DNA from: Tardiphaga sp. 709
GTDB lineage: Bacteria; Pseudomonadota; Alphaproteobacteria; Rhizobiales; Xanthobacteraceae
Assembly: GCF_032401055.1 (NCBI RefSeq)
Contig: NZ_CP135529.1
Span: 1,240,001-1,304,000 of the forward strand
Reading direction: 5' to 3'
Length of the DNA: 64,000 nucleotides
Program-made: the position numbers and the translations under genes
The notes under the pieces: generated by a model
Database searches by the model: none
What the model was told of the DNA's origin: nothing
What the model saw: the letters and a program-made list of their open reading frames with translations, nothing else
In this document: in pieces, positions 46,358 to 55,177 of the stretch
Layout: each line of letters starts with the position of its first letter
Position numbering within the stretch: the stretch's first letter is position 1

Positions 46358-46634
46358 GCAAAACACCTCATCCCGGCAAATCGTTGATTTCAAAAGCGAG
46401 ACATCGCAAGCGTTGCACATTGCACGACGATCTTGCGAGAAAAACCCAGCGCAAGCGTCGGCGAGAATGTCATCGATGTCAGATACATCCTCGAAATGGC
46501 GACAAAACGTCCAATAACAAGACAATCATAGCGAAATTCGACGAAACACCGGATCGCTCAAAGAAATCGATGGCTAATGTCTGTGAATAGGCGCACGCTG
46601 AACGGATGCCGGATCTCAGCAGCGACATGCGCGC

Positions 46635-46898
46635 GTGACCACGAGATCGCGCCGTGAGACCGTTACTTTCAAGCATCCTTTCCAGTTGAAGGGCCTTGGT
46701 CGTTTGATCCCGGCAGGGTCGTATGACGTCATCACCGATGAGGAGATGATCGAGGGACTGTCCTTCGCCAGCTATCGGCGCACGGCGACCATGATCATCG
46801 TGCCTGGTGCACCGCCCCATACAAGTTCCATGGAGATGATCTCCATTGGGTCGCTTGAGCTGGCGGATGTGCAGCGCATTGATGCGAGCGCACCATGA
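46635..46898 (+). CDS. Small hypothetical protein (87 aa)
   Basis: Read from a GTG at 46635, since the ATG just upstream is out of frame and stops at once. The protein reads MTTRSRRETVTFKHPFQLKG then GLGRLIPAGSYDVITDEEMI. The second half is hydrophobic and ends in IGSLELADVQRIDASAP. Its stop overlaps the ATG of the next small gene by 4 bases (ATGA), which supports it being coding. The ribosome-binding site is weak. Function unknown. Confidence 0.65.
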   Translation: MTTRSRRETVTFKHPFQLKGLGRLIPAGSYDVITDEEMIEGLSFASYRRTATMIIVPGAPPHTSSMEMISIGSLELADVQRIDASAP

Positions 46899-47191
46899 CC
46901 GACACTCCCGTCGAGCTGGATAGCCGCCGCGGCATGGCGGCACAGAAAGCCACCGATATCCGACGCAGTCTCGCCGAAGTCAGATCCAATGCCGCAGCAC
47001 TGCGTGAGCGGCAGCTGGCACTCGAAGAGCAGTTACTGACCACGCCGGCCACCACATGGCCTGAGGCTGCAGCAAAGGCGCGCTACGTCCTCAATCTCTA
47101 CGGCGCATCGCTCAGCGCACAGGATACCCAGCACCGCGATCTGATCGCGATCGTGCTGGACGACTTCACGCGGCTTGCCGCCAACGACTGA
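46895..47191 (+). CDS. Small hypothetical protein (98 aa)
   Basis: Starts MTDTPVELDSRRGMAAQKAT. The first half is helical and charged (IRRSLAEVRSNAAALRERQLAL), likely a coiled coil; the second half is TWPEAAAKARYVLNLYGASL. It overlaps the upstream small gene by 4 bases. The composition resembles short regulatory or partner proteins rather than enzymes. No family recognised. Confidence 0.65.
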   Translation: MTDTPVELDSRRGMAAQKATDIRRSLAEVRSNAAALRERQLALEEQLLTTPATTWPEAAAKARYVLNLYGASLSAQDTQHRDLIAIVLDDFTRLAAND

Positions 47192-47253
47192 TCCCATCAT
47201 TACGCAGGTCGCAGCGATCCCGCAGCAGCCAGCGCTCAACCGAAAGCATCCTC

Positions 47254-47433
47254 ATGCAGAACCTCTTGCACCGTCACGTTCAAGTCGCAGAATCTCTCCG
47301 CCTCGGCGTCGAGTCCGGCTGGTACAGCACCAAGATCAGCGGAACCTTTGTTACGGGCCCACATCCCACCGAGGCCGAATGCTTGCGCAAGATCGCTGAA
47401 CTCAACCCTGTTGTGCCGAAGCGCAAGGCCTAA
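47254..47433 (+). CDS. Very small hypothetical protein (59 aa)
   Basis: An open frame from ATG 47254 to TAA 47433. The protein is MQNLLHRHVQVAESLRLGVE then SGWYSTKISGTFVTGPHPTE, AECLRKIAELNPVVPKRKA. It looks protein-like, with a helix, a short sheet region and a basic end, and lies in line between other small genes on the same strand. It was chosen by reading the frame directly. Function unknown. Confidence 0.55.
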   Translation: MQNLLHRHVQVAESLRLGVESGWYSTKISGTFVTGPHPTEAECLRKIAELNPVVPKRKA

Positions 47434-47448
47434 CGCGGGAAGACGACG

Positions 47449-47724
47449 ATGGCGCTTACACACGGTGTTTTCCAAAGCTTCGAATATAATCGCATGGTTG
47501 TCCTGTTCTCGATGATGAATGACGCGACCGAAGTCACCTGCGCGATCAGCACCAGTGCGATGGACGAGCTCGAAAAGGCGAAACGCACCAAGCCTGAACA
47601 ACGCGAGGAGCAATTCGTCCGGCTGCGTGATCGCATCGAGGCCTGCGCAGCGCGCAAATTCGCGAACGCCGAATTTGAGGGCAAGCCGCCCGGTATCGTG
47701 CTGCGCAGCATCGATTTCCGGTAG
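47449..47724 (+). CDS. Small protein, probable DUF1488 family (91 aa)
   Basis: Starts MALTHGVFQSFEYNRMVVLF after GGAAG. The middle MNDATEVTCAISTSAMDEL and the charged RREEQFVRLRDRIEACAARK-like segment (EEQFVRLRDRIEACAARKF) fit DUF1488, small proteins of unknown function. It lies 15 bases after the 59-residue gene in the same direction and just before the TPR gene. The large antisense open frame here (47236-47766) is a shadow. Confidence 0.7.
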   Translation: MALTHGVFQSFEYNRMVVLFSMMNDATEVTCAISTSAMDELEKAKRTKPEQREEQFVRLRDRIEACAARKFANAEFEGKPPGIVLRSIDFR

Positions 47725-47793
47725 CCTCTCCCACCATTGAACCCTTCCTCCTCGCGGTGTGACCAACGCCTGTCACACGCGAGAGGTCGAGCC

Positions 47794-48708
47794 ATGCGCC
47801 ACTTTCCAAGCCTGAACCGTTGCGCCATCCGCGTCCTGTTCGCTGCCATGCTGGCGAGCGCAGCAATGCCGATCGCGCAAGCTGCCGCCGACGATGCACA
47901 GCAATGTACCGATGCCTCCGGCGTCCTGGCGATCGCGGCCTGCGACCGCGCCATCGCGTCAGGCAACTACCGCGGCCGCCAGCTTGCCGAGCTGCATTTC
48001 AACCGTGCCTTCGAATATAATGAACGGCACGAGAGCGGCCCTGCCATGGCTGCCTTCGACGAAGCCATCCGCCTGAACCCGGATTATGCCCGCGCCTATT
48101 TCATGCGCGGCAATCTCTGGCTCGCCCGCGGCGACAACGACCGCGCCATCCGCGACTTCAACGTCGCGCTGGATCTCGATCCCAACAACACCGATGCCTA
48201 TGTTAATCGCGGTGTCGCCTGGTACGCCAAGGATGACAACGACCGCGCCATTGCCGACTACGACATGGCGATCCGTCTCAATCCGCAGGAAGCCGGCGCC
48301 TATAGCAATCGCGGCGGCGCCTGGCTGGTGAAGGGCGATCATGCACGCGCCATCGCCGATTTCGGCGAAGCAATCCGGATCAATCCGAACGACCCCTGCC
48401 CGGTGTTCAACCGCGGCTTCGCCTTCAGCCTGAAGGGGGACAACGATCGTGCCATCGCCGACTACAACGAGGCGATCCGCATCGCACCGACCTATGTGGC
48501 GGCGCTGACCAATCGTGGCAGCGTGTGGTCCGACAAGGGTGACAATGACCGCGCCATGGCCGATTTCAATGCGGCGCTGCGCATCAATCCGAAATACGCC
48601 AAGGCGCTCTATTTGCGCGGCATGACACGGCTTGAAATGGGCGACATTACGGGCGGCGCGGCAGATGTCGCGAGCGCACGAAAGATCGATCCGAAGGTCG
48701 GCTCATAG
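47794..48708 (+). CDS. Exported tetratricopeptide-repeat protein
   Basis: A 304-residue protein starting MRHFPSLNRCAIRVLFAAML with a signal peptide ending near PIAQAAADD. From about residue 65 it is a string of seven TPR units (AFDEAIRLNPDYARAYFMRG, AIADYDMAIRLNPQEAGAYS, and so on), the repeated DNDRAIADY linker being almost identical between units. It is expected in the periplasm or membrane as a protein-interaction scaffold. No catalytic domain is attached. Confidence 0.9.
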   Translation: MRHFPSLNRCAIRVLFAAMLASAAMPIAQAAADDAQQCTDASGVLAIAACDRAIASGNYRGRQLAELHFNRAFEYNERHESGPAMAAFDEAIRLNPDYARAYFMRGNLWLARGDNDRAIRDFNVALDLDPNNTDAYVNRGVAWYAKDDNDRAIADYDMAIRLNPQEAGAYSNRGGAWLVKGDHARAIADFGEAIRINPNDPCPVFNRGFAFSLKGDNDRAIADYNEAIRIAPTYVAALTNRGSVWSDKGDNDRAMADFNAALRINPKYAKALYLRGMTRLEMGDITGGAADVASARKIDPKVGS

Positions 48709-48753
48709 TGCCGACCACGCGTCACCTTTACGGGCGACAGGTTGTTACTTCGG

Positions 48754-49950
48754 TCAGTCGAGCTTGGCGACTACGATGAGGCGCTTCACTTCGCCGTTGC
48801 GATAGGCCTGCAGGAACTTGTTGTAGTCCCGGAACGAGACGCAGCCGTTGGAATCGCCATTGGGGCCGAGCATGTAGGTATGGGCGAGCAGACCCGTGCG
48901 GCCATGGATCGCGCCCTCGCCGCCCACCGGCGTGAGGCGCAGCGCGGCCACACCATGGAACAGAGCCTCGCGCGGCTTCAGATCATAGATGTGCGGCGGC
49001 GTCACGCCGCGCATCTTCTCATGGGCATAAGCGGGATTGTCGAGACGGCTGCCGAGGCCGGAATGCGCTTCCAGCTTGGTGCCGTCGGGCATGTACACTT
49101 TACGCGCGGAGATGTCGTAGACCGCGGTGGTGCGATCGCTCAGGGTAGGCTCATTGCTGGCCGCCGCATCGGTGCCGTTGCTCAGCACGCCACCGTCGGA
49201 GCCTGCATAAGCGAGCACAGGGCCCGACTGCGGAGCGTTGCCACCGAACAGTTTTTCAAAGACGTTGAAATTGCCGGACTTGGGCTGCGCAGCCAGCGCC
49301 AGCCGCGCCTTCTGAACCAGCGAGTCGTGGCCGTAGGCACCGCCCCTGGCGGCGCTGGCCTGTGCGACCGGCTGCGACGGCGCTTGTGTTGTCTGCTGCG
49401 GCGCGGACGGCGTACGGGCATCGGAGGGTCGCGCGGCCGGCATCGGAATGCTGTCGACGAGCTGGCGTACCGTCGGTGCCGGCTGCATCAGTGCGACTTC
49501 CTGCGGCTTCGCGGCTGGTGCAGGTACAACAGCTTCAGAAGCCGGGTTGCGCTTGACGAAGCGCTCGGGCGCGGCGCCCATCGAATAGGTCGGGTCGAAC
49601 CAGGCGACCTGACGCTTCGGTTCGGTCTGCGCGGCAGCGAGCGGCGCATTGACGGCCGGCTCGAAACGCTCGGAGAAGGATGTGCGGTGTTCGGTGCGTG
49701 AGAAGCGGCCGTCGAAGCGCTCGGCGAAGGACGACTGGCCAACGCCTGCATCATTGCCGAGATTGGCCGAGACCATCGCAGGCTCCACGCCATTCTGGAA
49801 AAGCTTGCCGGCGAGCGTCCATCCACCGGTCAATGCGACGGCGGCAAGAGCTGCGCCCGTCACGAACATGCGTGAACTGGATTTAGACACCTGGTGCGGG
49901 CCTCGGCGTGAGGGTGCAGAATGGTTCAACGCACGTTTACTGCTGCTCAT
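48754..49950 (-). CDS. Membrane-anchored DUF2778 (Tlde1-like) L,D-transpeptidase-family protein
   Basis: A 398-residue protein starting MSSSKRALNHSAPSRRGPHQ (ATG 49950). A hydrophobic anchor follows (MFVTGAALAAVALTGGWTLA). A long Pro/Ala/Gln-rich linker spans about residues 60-260. The C-terminal domain carries HSGLGSRLDNPAYAHEKM, IYDLKPREALFHGVAALRL, GAIHGRTGLLAHTYMLGPNG then DSNGCVSFRDYNKFLQAY, giving a catalytic-type His in IHGRTG and Cys in NGCVSF. This is the DUF2778 / Tlde1 fold related to YkuD L,D-transpeptidases, acting on peptidoglycan in the periplasm. The neighbouring genes are not a type VI secretion set. Confidence 0.85.
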   Translation of the reverse strand: MSSSKRALNHSAPSRRGPHQVSKSSSRMFVTGAALAAVALTGGWTLAGKLFQNGVEPAMVSANLGNDAGVGQSSFAERFDGRFSRTEHRTSFSERFEPAVNAPLAAAQTEPKRQVAWFDPTYSMGAAPERFVKRNPASEAVVPAPAAKPQEVALMQPAPTVRQLVDSIPMPAARPSDARTPSAPQQTTQAPSQPVAQASAARGGAYGHDSLVQKARLALAAQPKSGNFNVFEKLFGGNAPQSGPVLAYAGSDGGVLSNGTDAAASNEPTLSDRTTAVYDISARKVYMPDGTKLEAHSGLGSRLDNPAYAHEKMRGVTPPHIYDLKPREALFHGVAALRLTPVGGEGAIHGRTGLLAHTYMLGPNGDSNGCVSFRDYNKFLQAYRNGEVKRLIVVAKLD

Positions 49951-50107
49951 ACGCCTGACGTCCAACACACGTTTACTAAGCTCCCTGCCCGTTGTGCCTG
50001 ACGAGACACACAGGTCTCGAAAAGCACCGCACAGCGATGCGAAACGCCATTAAGGCGAGTTTTAGTTAAATGCGGATTAATTGGAGGTCCCCCACCGATA
50101 CCTACCT

Positions 50108-50135
50108 AAAGGCCTGCCAATCATGGCCTTTTTGA
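50108..50135 (+). terminator. T-tailed hairpin on the plus strand
   Basis: AAAGGCC (50108-50114) pairs with GGCCTTT (50125-50131) around a 10-base loop and continues TTGAG. No annotated plus-strand gene ends here, so it may terminate a small RNA starting in the AT-rich stretch near 50070-50090 (inferred). Confidence 0.6.
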
Positions 50136-50161
50136 GTAAGTGAAAGGACAAATTCGGGGAA

Positions 50162-50189
50162 CCTGCGAGAGCTCTAGAGCTCTCGCAGG
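50162..50189. repeat. Perfect 28-base palindrome
   Basis: CCTGCGAGAGCTCT is followed immediately by its exact reverse complement AGAGCTCTCGCAGG, with no spacer. The outer flanks do not pair. It may be a protein-binding site or the stem of a strong hairpin. Confidence 0.85.
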
Positions 50190-50368
50190 CCGGTCTCAGG
50201 CGCGCTGGGGTTTTGGGTCACGCCCGGCCCGAACTATTGGCGCGCTGTGATTAGGCCATTGGCCTAGTGTGGGGCTGTTGCGCCGGGAACCATGTCCGCT
50301 ACGGCGGTCTCCCGGCAACGCTTATGATCCTCTTTCAGGGAGCTATTGGCTACCAAACCACAGAAACC

Positions 50369-51070
50369 TCAATAGCTTAGCTTCGGATACCAGTCGGTGC
50401 CCCGCCCCTCCGGCGTAACGTCCAGAATCGTCCAGAGCGGCATCAGATCCGGCGCCCCGCGCGGGTCTTGGCCGGGATCGGCCGTGGATCCATCCATCTC
50501 GCCGCTCCAGAAATGGCGAATCTTGCCGCTGCGGCGGGTGAAGACGTTGAAGGCAGCGTCGTCGCCACCGTCCTTGGTCAGCCCGTGATAGTCACGGCTG
50601 AATTCGCCGGAGGTGTCCGAGAACAGCGGCAGGTAATGCCAGCCACGCTGCTTCTTGAAGGCGACCAGCCGCTCGATCGGCGAGCGCGCCACAACGGCCA
50701 GCGCCACGCGCTGAGTAATGTCAGGCACCTCGCCGTCCCATGCCGACAGCAGCGATGTGCACATCGGACAAGGTTTCTCGCGCTGCGGCCCATACATGTA
50801 GGAGTAGATGACAAGCGTCTGCTTGTCGCCGAACAGACCCGCGAAATTCACGGGGCCCTTCTCGCCGATGAAGCCGTAGTCCTTGGTCACCTCGCCGCCA
50901 TCTGGCAGCGCACGACGCAGCTCCGCGACGCGCTCGATCTGACGCCGTAGTTCGATCTCCTCGACAAGCAACGCATTACGCGCATCGCGGTATTCACGGC
51001 TCTCATTGGGATAGCGAAAACTGGCCTTCTTCACGAGTTCGGGCGCAGGCGTCAGGCTGGAACCGGTCAT
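50369..51070 (-). CDS. DUF899 family thioredoxin-like protein
   Basis: A 233-residue protein. The N-terminus is helical (SREYRDARNALLVEEIELRR), typical of DUF899. The thioredoxin-fold part runs through LFGDKQTLVIYSYMYGPQRE, PCPMCTSLLSAWDGEVPDIT, and ALAVVARSPIERLVAFKKQR. PCPMC gives a CxxC-like active site. DSGEFSRDYHG and GDDAAFNVFTRR follow the family pattern. Likely a redox or detoxification protein; its substrate is not known. Confidence 0.86.
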   Translation of the reverse strand: MTGSSLTPAPELVKKASFRYPNESREYRDARNALLVEEIELRRQIERVAELRRALPDGGEVTKDYGFIGEKGPVNFAGLFGDKQTLVIYSYMYGPQREKPCPMCTSLLSAWDGEVPDITQRVALAVVARSPIERLVAFKKQRGWHYLPLFSDTSGEFSRDYHGLTKDGGDDAAFNVFTRRSGKIRHFWSGEMDGSTADPGQDPRGAPDLMPLWTILDVTPEGRGTDWYPKLSY

Positions 51071-51225
51071 GACATGATCCTCCCTTGGTGAATTTCAACG
51101 TGTTCCGTCTGAAAGACGTTCCGGGACCGGCCGATCCGACATGACAAAGCAACAAGTTCATTGTGCGCGGTTCAAGAGTCCGCATCGCAGTTGACGCCCT
51201 GCACGCCGACGCCCATGAGTGCGCC

Positions 51226-51747
51226 ATGCGCCTGTTTCATTTCAGCGACGAGAACAACATCGAAGTCTTCATGCCACGGCCGGTGAAGGTGGCAACGCCT
51301 CGCGCCCAGGGACAAGAGTGGCTCAACGGTCCCCTGGTCTGGGCGATCGATGACTGGCATGCGCCGATGTATCTGTTCCCACCAGACTGCCCGCGTATTT
51401 TTGTCTGGCCGACAGCGAGCACGACGCCGGAATACCTCACGGCCTACAAGAAGATGACCACCTGCCGCATGGTTGCGCATATCGAACTCAGCTGGCTGGA
51501 CAGACTCTCCCATACCACCATCTATCGCTACGAGCTTTCGCCGGACGGGTTTGAAGCGCTGGACGATGCGGGTATGTGGATTTCGCGCACGCCTTCCATG
51601 CCGCTGAACATGGAGCGGATCGACAACATCGAAAAGGCACTGGAAGCCGCCGGCGTCGAATTGCGCGTCCTGCCGTCCCTGAAGACGCTGGCGCCCTTGT
51701 GGGAGACATCGCTGCATGTCAGCGGCATTCGCCTCCGCAATGCATAG
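51226..51747 (+). CDS. Hypothetical protein, DUF6886-like
   Basis: A 173-residue protein starting MRLFHFSDENNIEVFMPRPV. The pattern LVWAIDDWHAPMYLFPPDCP followed by RIFVWPTASTT recalls a family of small bacterial proteins I believe is DUF6886. HFSDE at the start suggests an ADP-ribosyltransferase-like or RES-like fold entry, but no clear catalytic set is visible. The ATG at 51226 is preferred to the frame extended to 51163. Confidence 0.72.
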   Translation: MRLFHFSDENNIEVFMPRPVKVATPRAQGQEWLNGPLVWAIDDWHAPMYLFPPDCPRIFVWPTASTTPEYLTAYKKMTTCRMVAHIELSWLDRLSHTTIYRYELSPDGFEALDDAGMWISRTPSMPLNMERIDNIEKALEAAGVELRVLPSLKTLAPLWETSLHVSGIRLRNA

Positions 51748-51911
51748 GACGGATCGATCGAGCTGCCTTAAACCGACAAAGCATGCCTGGATTTCAGAAG
51801 CCGTAGGATCGTAGCATCTTCGCGACATTCGTCGCTCGTTGTCGCGATGTGTGACGGGTATAGCTTCAGCGAAGTGCCGACGTTTTATCCATCTCACAAT
51901 GACCCACGAGC

Positions 51912-54461
51912 TCAGGCCGCAGTATCGGCCTTCGCACGGCGATGACTGACCACGACGCGGTTGCGACCCTCACGTTTGGCCTCGTAAAGCGCGGCGTCGG
52001 CGGCCGCGAGCAGGTCGTCACCGTTAGCGACGTGCACCGGCATCACTGCCAGACCGATCGACAGTGTGACGCCATCGAGCATGGCCGATGGCAACGTCAC
52101 CTGCATGCGATGCACGGCATCGAGCACCTGCTGCGCCCGCTGCGCTGCAACCTCGACCGTGACGCCCGGCATCAGCATCAGGAACTCCTCGCCGCCGAAC
52201 CGGCCGATGATATCCGAGGCGCGCGTCGTCTCGCGCAATATCCTGCCGAGGCCGCGCAGCACGGCATCACCCGCCTCATGGCCGTGACTGTCATTGATAC
52301 CCTTGAAGTGATCGATGTCGAGCATCGCCAGCGCGAGCGGCTTGCCGTCCTGCTGGCTGCGCGTGGTCTCGCGCACCAGGGCATCTTCGAGGTAGCGGCG
52401 GTTGTGAAGATCCGTCAGCGGATCGCGCACCGCCTGCTGACGCAGTAACTCGCGGAGTTCGAGATTGGCCATCGCCAGCGACACCTGTTCGGCCAGCATC
52501 GTCGCCAATTGATCCGCCCCCTCACCGAACACAGAGGTATGCTCGCGATACAGCAGACCAAGCAGGTTGTTCTGCGCGATCAGCGGCTGACAAACGAACC
52601 CCGTACCGGTGATACCGCACGGACCGGCATGATTGCAGACCAATCCCTGACTCGCCTCTGAAATCGGGAATGTCGTGCCGCGACGCAGCGCCCAGCAGTC
52701 ATCGACCGGAAACGATACCGCATCGGCCTGTAGTGCGCCCCAATGGGCGCCGCGCTGAACTGCGTTGCGTGCGTTATTTAGATAGTACAGCGCGCCCGCC
52801 TCTTCCGTGAACAGGTAGCCTGCATAGGTCTGAACCGCCGCAAAAATCTCTTCGCGCGACTGACACGACTGCAGCACGCCCGAGAGTTCAGTGAGCAGCA
52901 CGATTTCCTTGGCGCGAATTTCCGATAATTGCAGCGAGGTCGTCAGCCGTTCGTTGGCCTCCTCCATAGCCTGCGCATGTGCCCGCCGCTCCGCCTCGAC
53001 AGCAAGTGCGTCGGTCTTGTCCTGGATCACCCAGAGGATATCGCCGGTAGCCAGCGGCTTGCCATAGGCATCCACCAGCAGCGTGGAGCCGTCGCTGCGG
53101 CGCAGATGCAGTTCGACTTCCGTCGCCATGGCGCTGTCACGAATACGATTCAACGCGGCATCGAACGCCTCCCCGTCCGCCTTCGTCGCAACCAACTCGT
53201 CGATCGTGTTGCCGGGAAGCGCAGTGGAGCTGCGACCGCAAAGTTCGGCGATCCGGCGATTGCCGCGCAGGATGCGATGGCCGGCCGTAAACAGGATGCC
53301 TGCCAGCGGATTGTCGACCAGCGCGCGCTGCTCGGCATCGAGCGTGCTGAGATTGCCGGACAACCGGCGCGACCGCATCGTGATCACGGCGAGCAGCATC
53401 ATCAAGAGGCTGATGGCGCTGCCGCTAGCGAGGACGACGTTCGGCACTATATGGCTGACCTCGTAGATCGAGCCGGGATTGGCGGTGAACAGGACGCGCC
53501 ATACGCGCTCGCCGACAACCAGCGAACGATCCGCCGAGATCCCCGCCGACATCACCATCTGCGTCACGAGACCGAGATTGGGCTCAAGACTGTCATACAT
53601 GAGGGTCGGAGTGACGGTCGCATCTTCCGGCTCGCCAATCATGACGCCTTCCGGCGTCGGCTTGGCATAACCGCGATCAACCACCTGGATATGCATTTGC
53701 TGCAGCGTGCGCGGATCGAGGATGCCGCGCATCAGGTCATTGGTACGATAGACCGATGCAACGAAACCGTGGAGCGCTGCGTTTCGCTGCGAGACGGTCT
53801 GCGTGGGCTCGCCGGCCCGGTAGATCGGTGCGCGGATAATGAAGCCGAGACCACCCGAGGTGTCCTGCACCAGTTTGACCGGCGGCGTCGCGACAATCCG
53901 GCCGGTCTCCGCGGAACGCCGCAGCGAGTCCAGCTGTGCAGGATTGGCGCCGGCATCGAAGCCCAGCGCACTTTCGTTGCCGCGCATCGGCTCTACGAAT
54001 TCGACCACGTTGTAGATTGATCGTGGCCCCGGCGGACGCAGGGCGAAATCCGGCTGTCCGGAATGCTCGATGCTCTTGTCGGCACGAACTTCGGCAACGA
54101 AGGCATCGAGATGGTCCGGCGTCACATGACGCAGCGACTGCAAGGCCTGGAAGCCGGGATAGCGGCGGCCAAGATCGAGCACATCGATGTAGCGTCGGAA
54201 CTGGGCGCGATCGACACGGCCAATCGAGGCGTACAACCCCTGCATGCTGACCAGTACTTCGGCGTGGGTGCGCAGCCGTTCGCTGATCGCATTGGAAATA
54301 TCGACGGCGTCGGCAGCGAAGCGACGCTGCATATCGGCCGCGATCAGGCGTTCCGAGAATTCGCGAATGGCGAATGTCGCGGCAAGGCCGGCTCCGAGAA
54401 TGGCTGCTGCAACGAAAGTCGTCCGCCGCGCCTGCGGCGCCAGCAAGTCACGCAATGCCAT
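51912..54461 (-). CDS. Diguanylate cyclase with CHASE, PAS and GAF sensor domains
   Basis: An 849-residue protein (ATG 54461 after AGGGAA). An N-terminal membrane segment (TTFVAAAILGAGLAATFAI) and a second one near residue 360 (VVLASGSAISLLMMLLAVIT) bracket a periplasmic CHASE domain (about 40-355). Then come a PAS domain (about 385-495), a helical linker (QAMEEANERLTTSLQLSEIR), a GAF domain (about 530-670, with DDCWALRRGTTF and CNHAGPCG), and a GGDEF domain with active-site GGEEF and the inhibitory RxxD site (RASD) five residues before it. It should make cyclic-di-GMP and be product-inhibited, in response to an external ligand. Confidence 0.94.
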   Translation of the reverse strand: MALRDLLAPQARRTTFVAAAILGAGLAATFAIREFSERLIAADMQRRFAADAVDISNAISERLRTHAEVLVSMQGLYASIGRVDRAQFRRYIDVLDLGRRYPGFQALQSLRHVTPDHLDAFVAEVRADKSIEHSGQPDFALRPPGPRSIYNVVEFVEPMRGNESALGFDAGANPAQLDSLRRSAETGRIVATPPVKLVQDTSGGLGFIIRAPIYRAGEPTQTVSQRNAALHGFVASVYRTNDLMRGILDPRTLQQMHIQVVDRGYAKPTPEGVMIGEPEDATVTPTLMYDSLEPNLGLVTQMVMSAGISADRSLVVGERVWRVLFTANPGSIYEVSHIVPNVVLASGSAISLLMMLLAVITMRSRRLSGNLSTLDAEQRALVDNPLAGILFTAGHRILRGNRRIAELCGRSSTALPGNTIDELVATKADGEAFDAALNRIRDSAMATEVELHLRRSDGSTLLVDAYGKPLATGDILWVIQDKTDALAVEAERRAHAQAMEEANERLTTSLQLSEIRAKEIVLLTELSGVLQSCQSREEIFAAVQTYAGYLFTEEAGALYYLNNARNAVQRGAHWGALQADAVSFPVDDCWALRRGTTFPISEASQGLVCNHAGPCGITGTGFVCQPLIAQNNLLGLLYREHTSVFGEGADQLATMLAEQVSLAMANLELRELLRQQAVRDPLTDLHNRRYLEDALVRETTRSQQDGKPLALAMLDIDHFKGINDSHGHEAGDAVLRGLGRILRETTRASDIIGRFGGEEFLMLMPGVTVEVAAQRAQQVLDAVHRMQVTLPSAMLDGVTLSIGLAVMPVHVANGDDLLAAADAALYEAKREGRNRVVVSHRRAKADTAA

Positions 54462-54585
54462 GTCGAGTTCCCTGAACTGACCCGGCCCCCGGCTTCGGAT
54501 CACAGTACCTAGGTCGGGTGATACCGGCATCGGGATTTAGATTCTGTTGCGCTGCCCACCCGCGAACCACCTCAGAACCGGACAC

Positions 54586-54620
54586 TTGACGACATCCTTA
54601 ATCACGGATAATAATTATCC
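54586..54620 (+). promoter_or_regulatory. Sigma-70-type promoter overlapped by a palindromic operator
   Basis: TTGACG (54586-54591) and GATAAT (54607-54612), 15 bases apart, resemble -35 and -10 boxes. The -10 lies inside the perfect palindrome GGATAATAATTATCC (54606-54620). It is 22 bases before the Rrf2-family ATG. A dimeric regulator bound here would block the promoter, so autorepression by the Rrf2 protein is likely (inferred). Confidence 0.7.
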
Positions 54621-54642
54621 ACGATAGAGGTGGAATAAAGCC

Positions 54643-55146
54643 ATGAAGATGAGCGACGGGGTTGAGCAGGCGATCCACAGCGTGGCCATGCTCGCAGGCC
54701 TGCAATCGAACGGCGTGTTGTCCGCCGGCGCCCTCGCCGAATTTCATGGCGTGTCCACCAGCTATCTCCTGAAACACCTGCAGGCGCTTTCGGGGGCCGG
54801 CTTGCTCATCGCACAGCCTGGCCCGACCGGCGGCTATCGCCTTGCCCGGACGCCAGACCAGATCACCCTGCTCGATGTCGTCCTTGCCGTCGAAGGCACC
54901 GCTTCCGCCTTCCGCTGCAGTGAAATCCGCCAGCGCGGCCCCAATCCCCTGCCCGGCAAACCGACGGCGCCCTGCGGCATCAATGCCGCGATGTTGCGCG
55001 CCGAGCGCGTCTATCGCGATGAGCTGGCCAAGGTGAGCATCGCCGATGTGCTCGGCGATCTCCGCGCCAAGGATACTGACGGCGCCATCGCCGCCCGCGG
55101 CTGCGCCTTTCTGGAACTCAATGAACGTCGCCGTAACGCCAACTGA
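54643..55146 (+). CDS. Rrf2-family transcriptional regulator
   Basis: A 167-residue winged-helix protein with the Rrf2 layout: VEQAIHSVAMLAGLQSNGVL, SAGALAEFHGVSTSYLLKHL, and GPTGGYRLARTPDQITLLDV. A single Cys in AFRCSEIRQRGPN and another in TAPCGINAAML are the only candidates for an iron-sulfur or redox site; three closely spaced Cys as in IscR are not seen. It is directly upstream of a carboxymuconolactone-decarboxylase gene in the same direction, a recurrent pair where the regulator likely controls the second gene. Confidence 0.9.
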   Translation: MKMSDGVEQAIHSVAMLAGLQSNGVLSAGALAEFHGVSTSYLLKHLQALSGAGLLIAQPGPTGGYRLARTPDQITLLDVVLAVEGTASAFRCSEIRQRGPNPLPGKPTAPCGINAAMLRAERVYRDELAKVSIADVLGDLRAKDTDGAIAARGCAFLELNERRRNAN

Positions 55147-55177
55147 AACCTGAAACCGCACACCAAGGAGAAAGACC

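Larger units (their letters stand above)
49951..50368. other. Structured non-coding region, possible small RNA
   Basis: A 418-base gap without a credible ORF. It holds a T-tailed hairpin (50108-50135), a perfect 28-base palindrome (50162-50189), a short hairpin TAGGCCATTGGCCTA near 50253, and a further stem GCCGGGA / TCCCGGC (50282-50288 with 50310-50316). Such density suggests one or more small RNA genes, but I could not match it to a known RNA family. Confidence 0.45.

Noticed and set aside
47236-47766. 176-residue minus-strand frame over the small-ORF run
   Set aside because: The plus-strand ORFs have a coupled overlap, spacing and a DUF1488-like member; the antisense product shows no motif.
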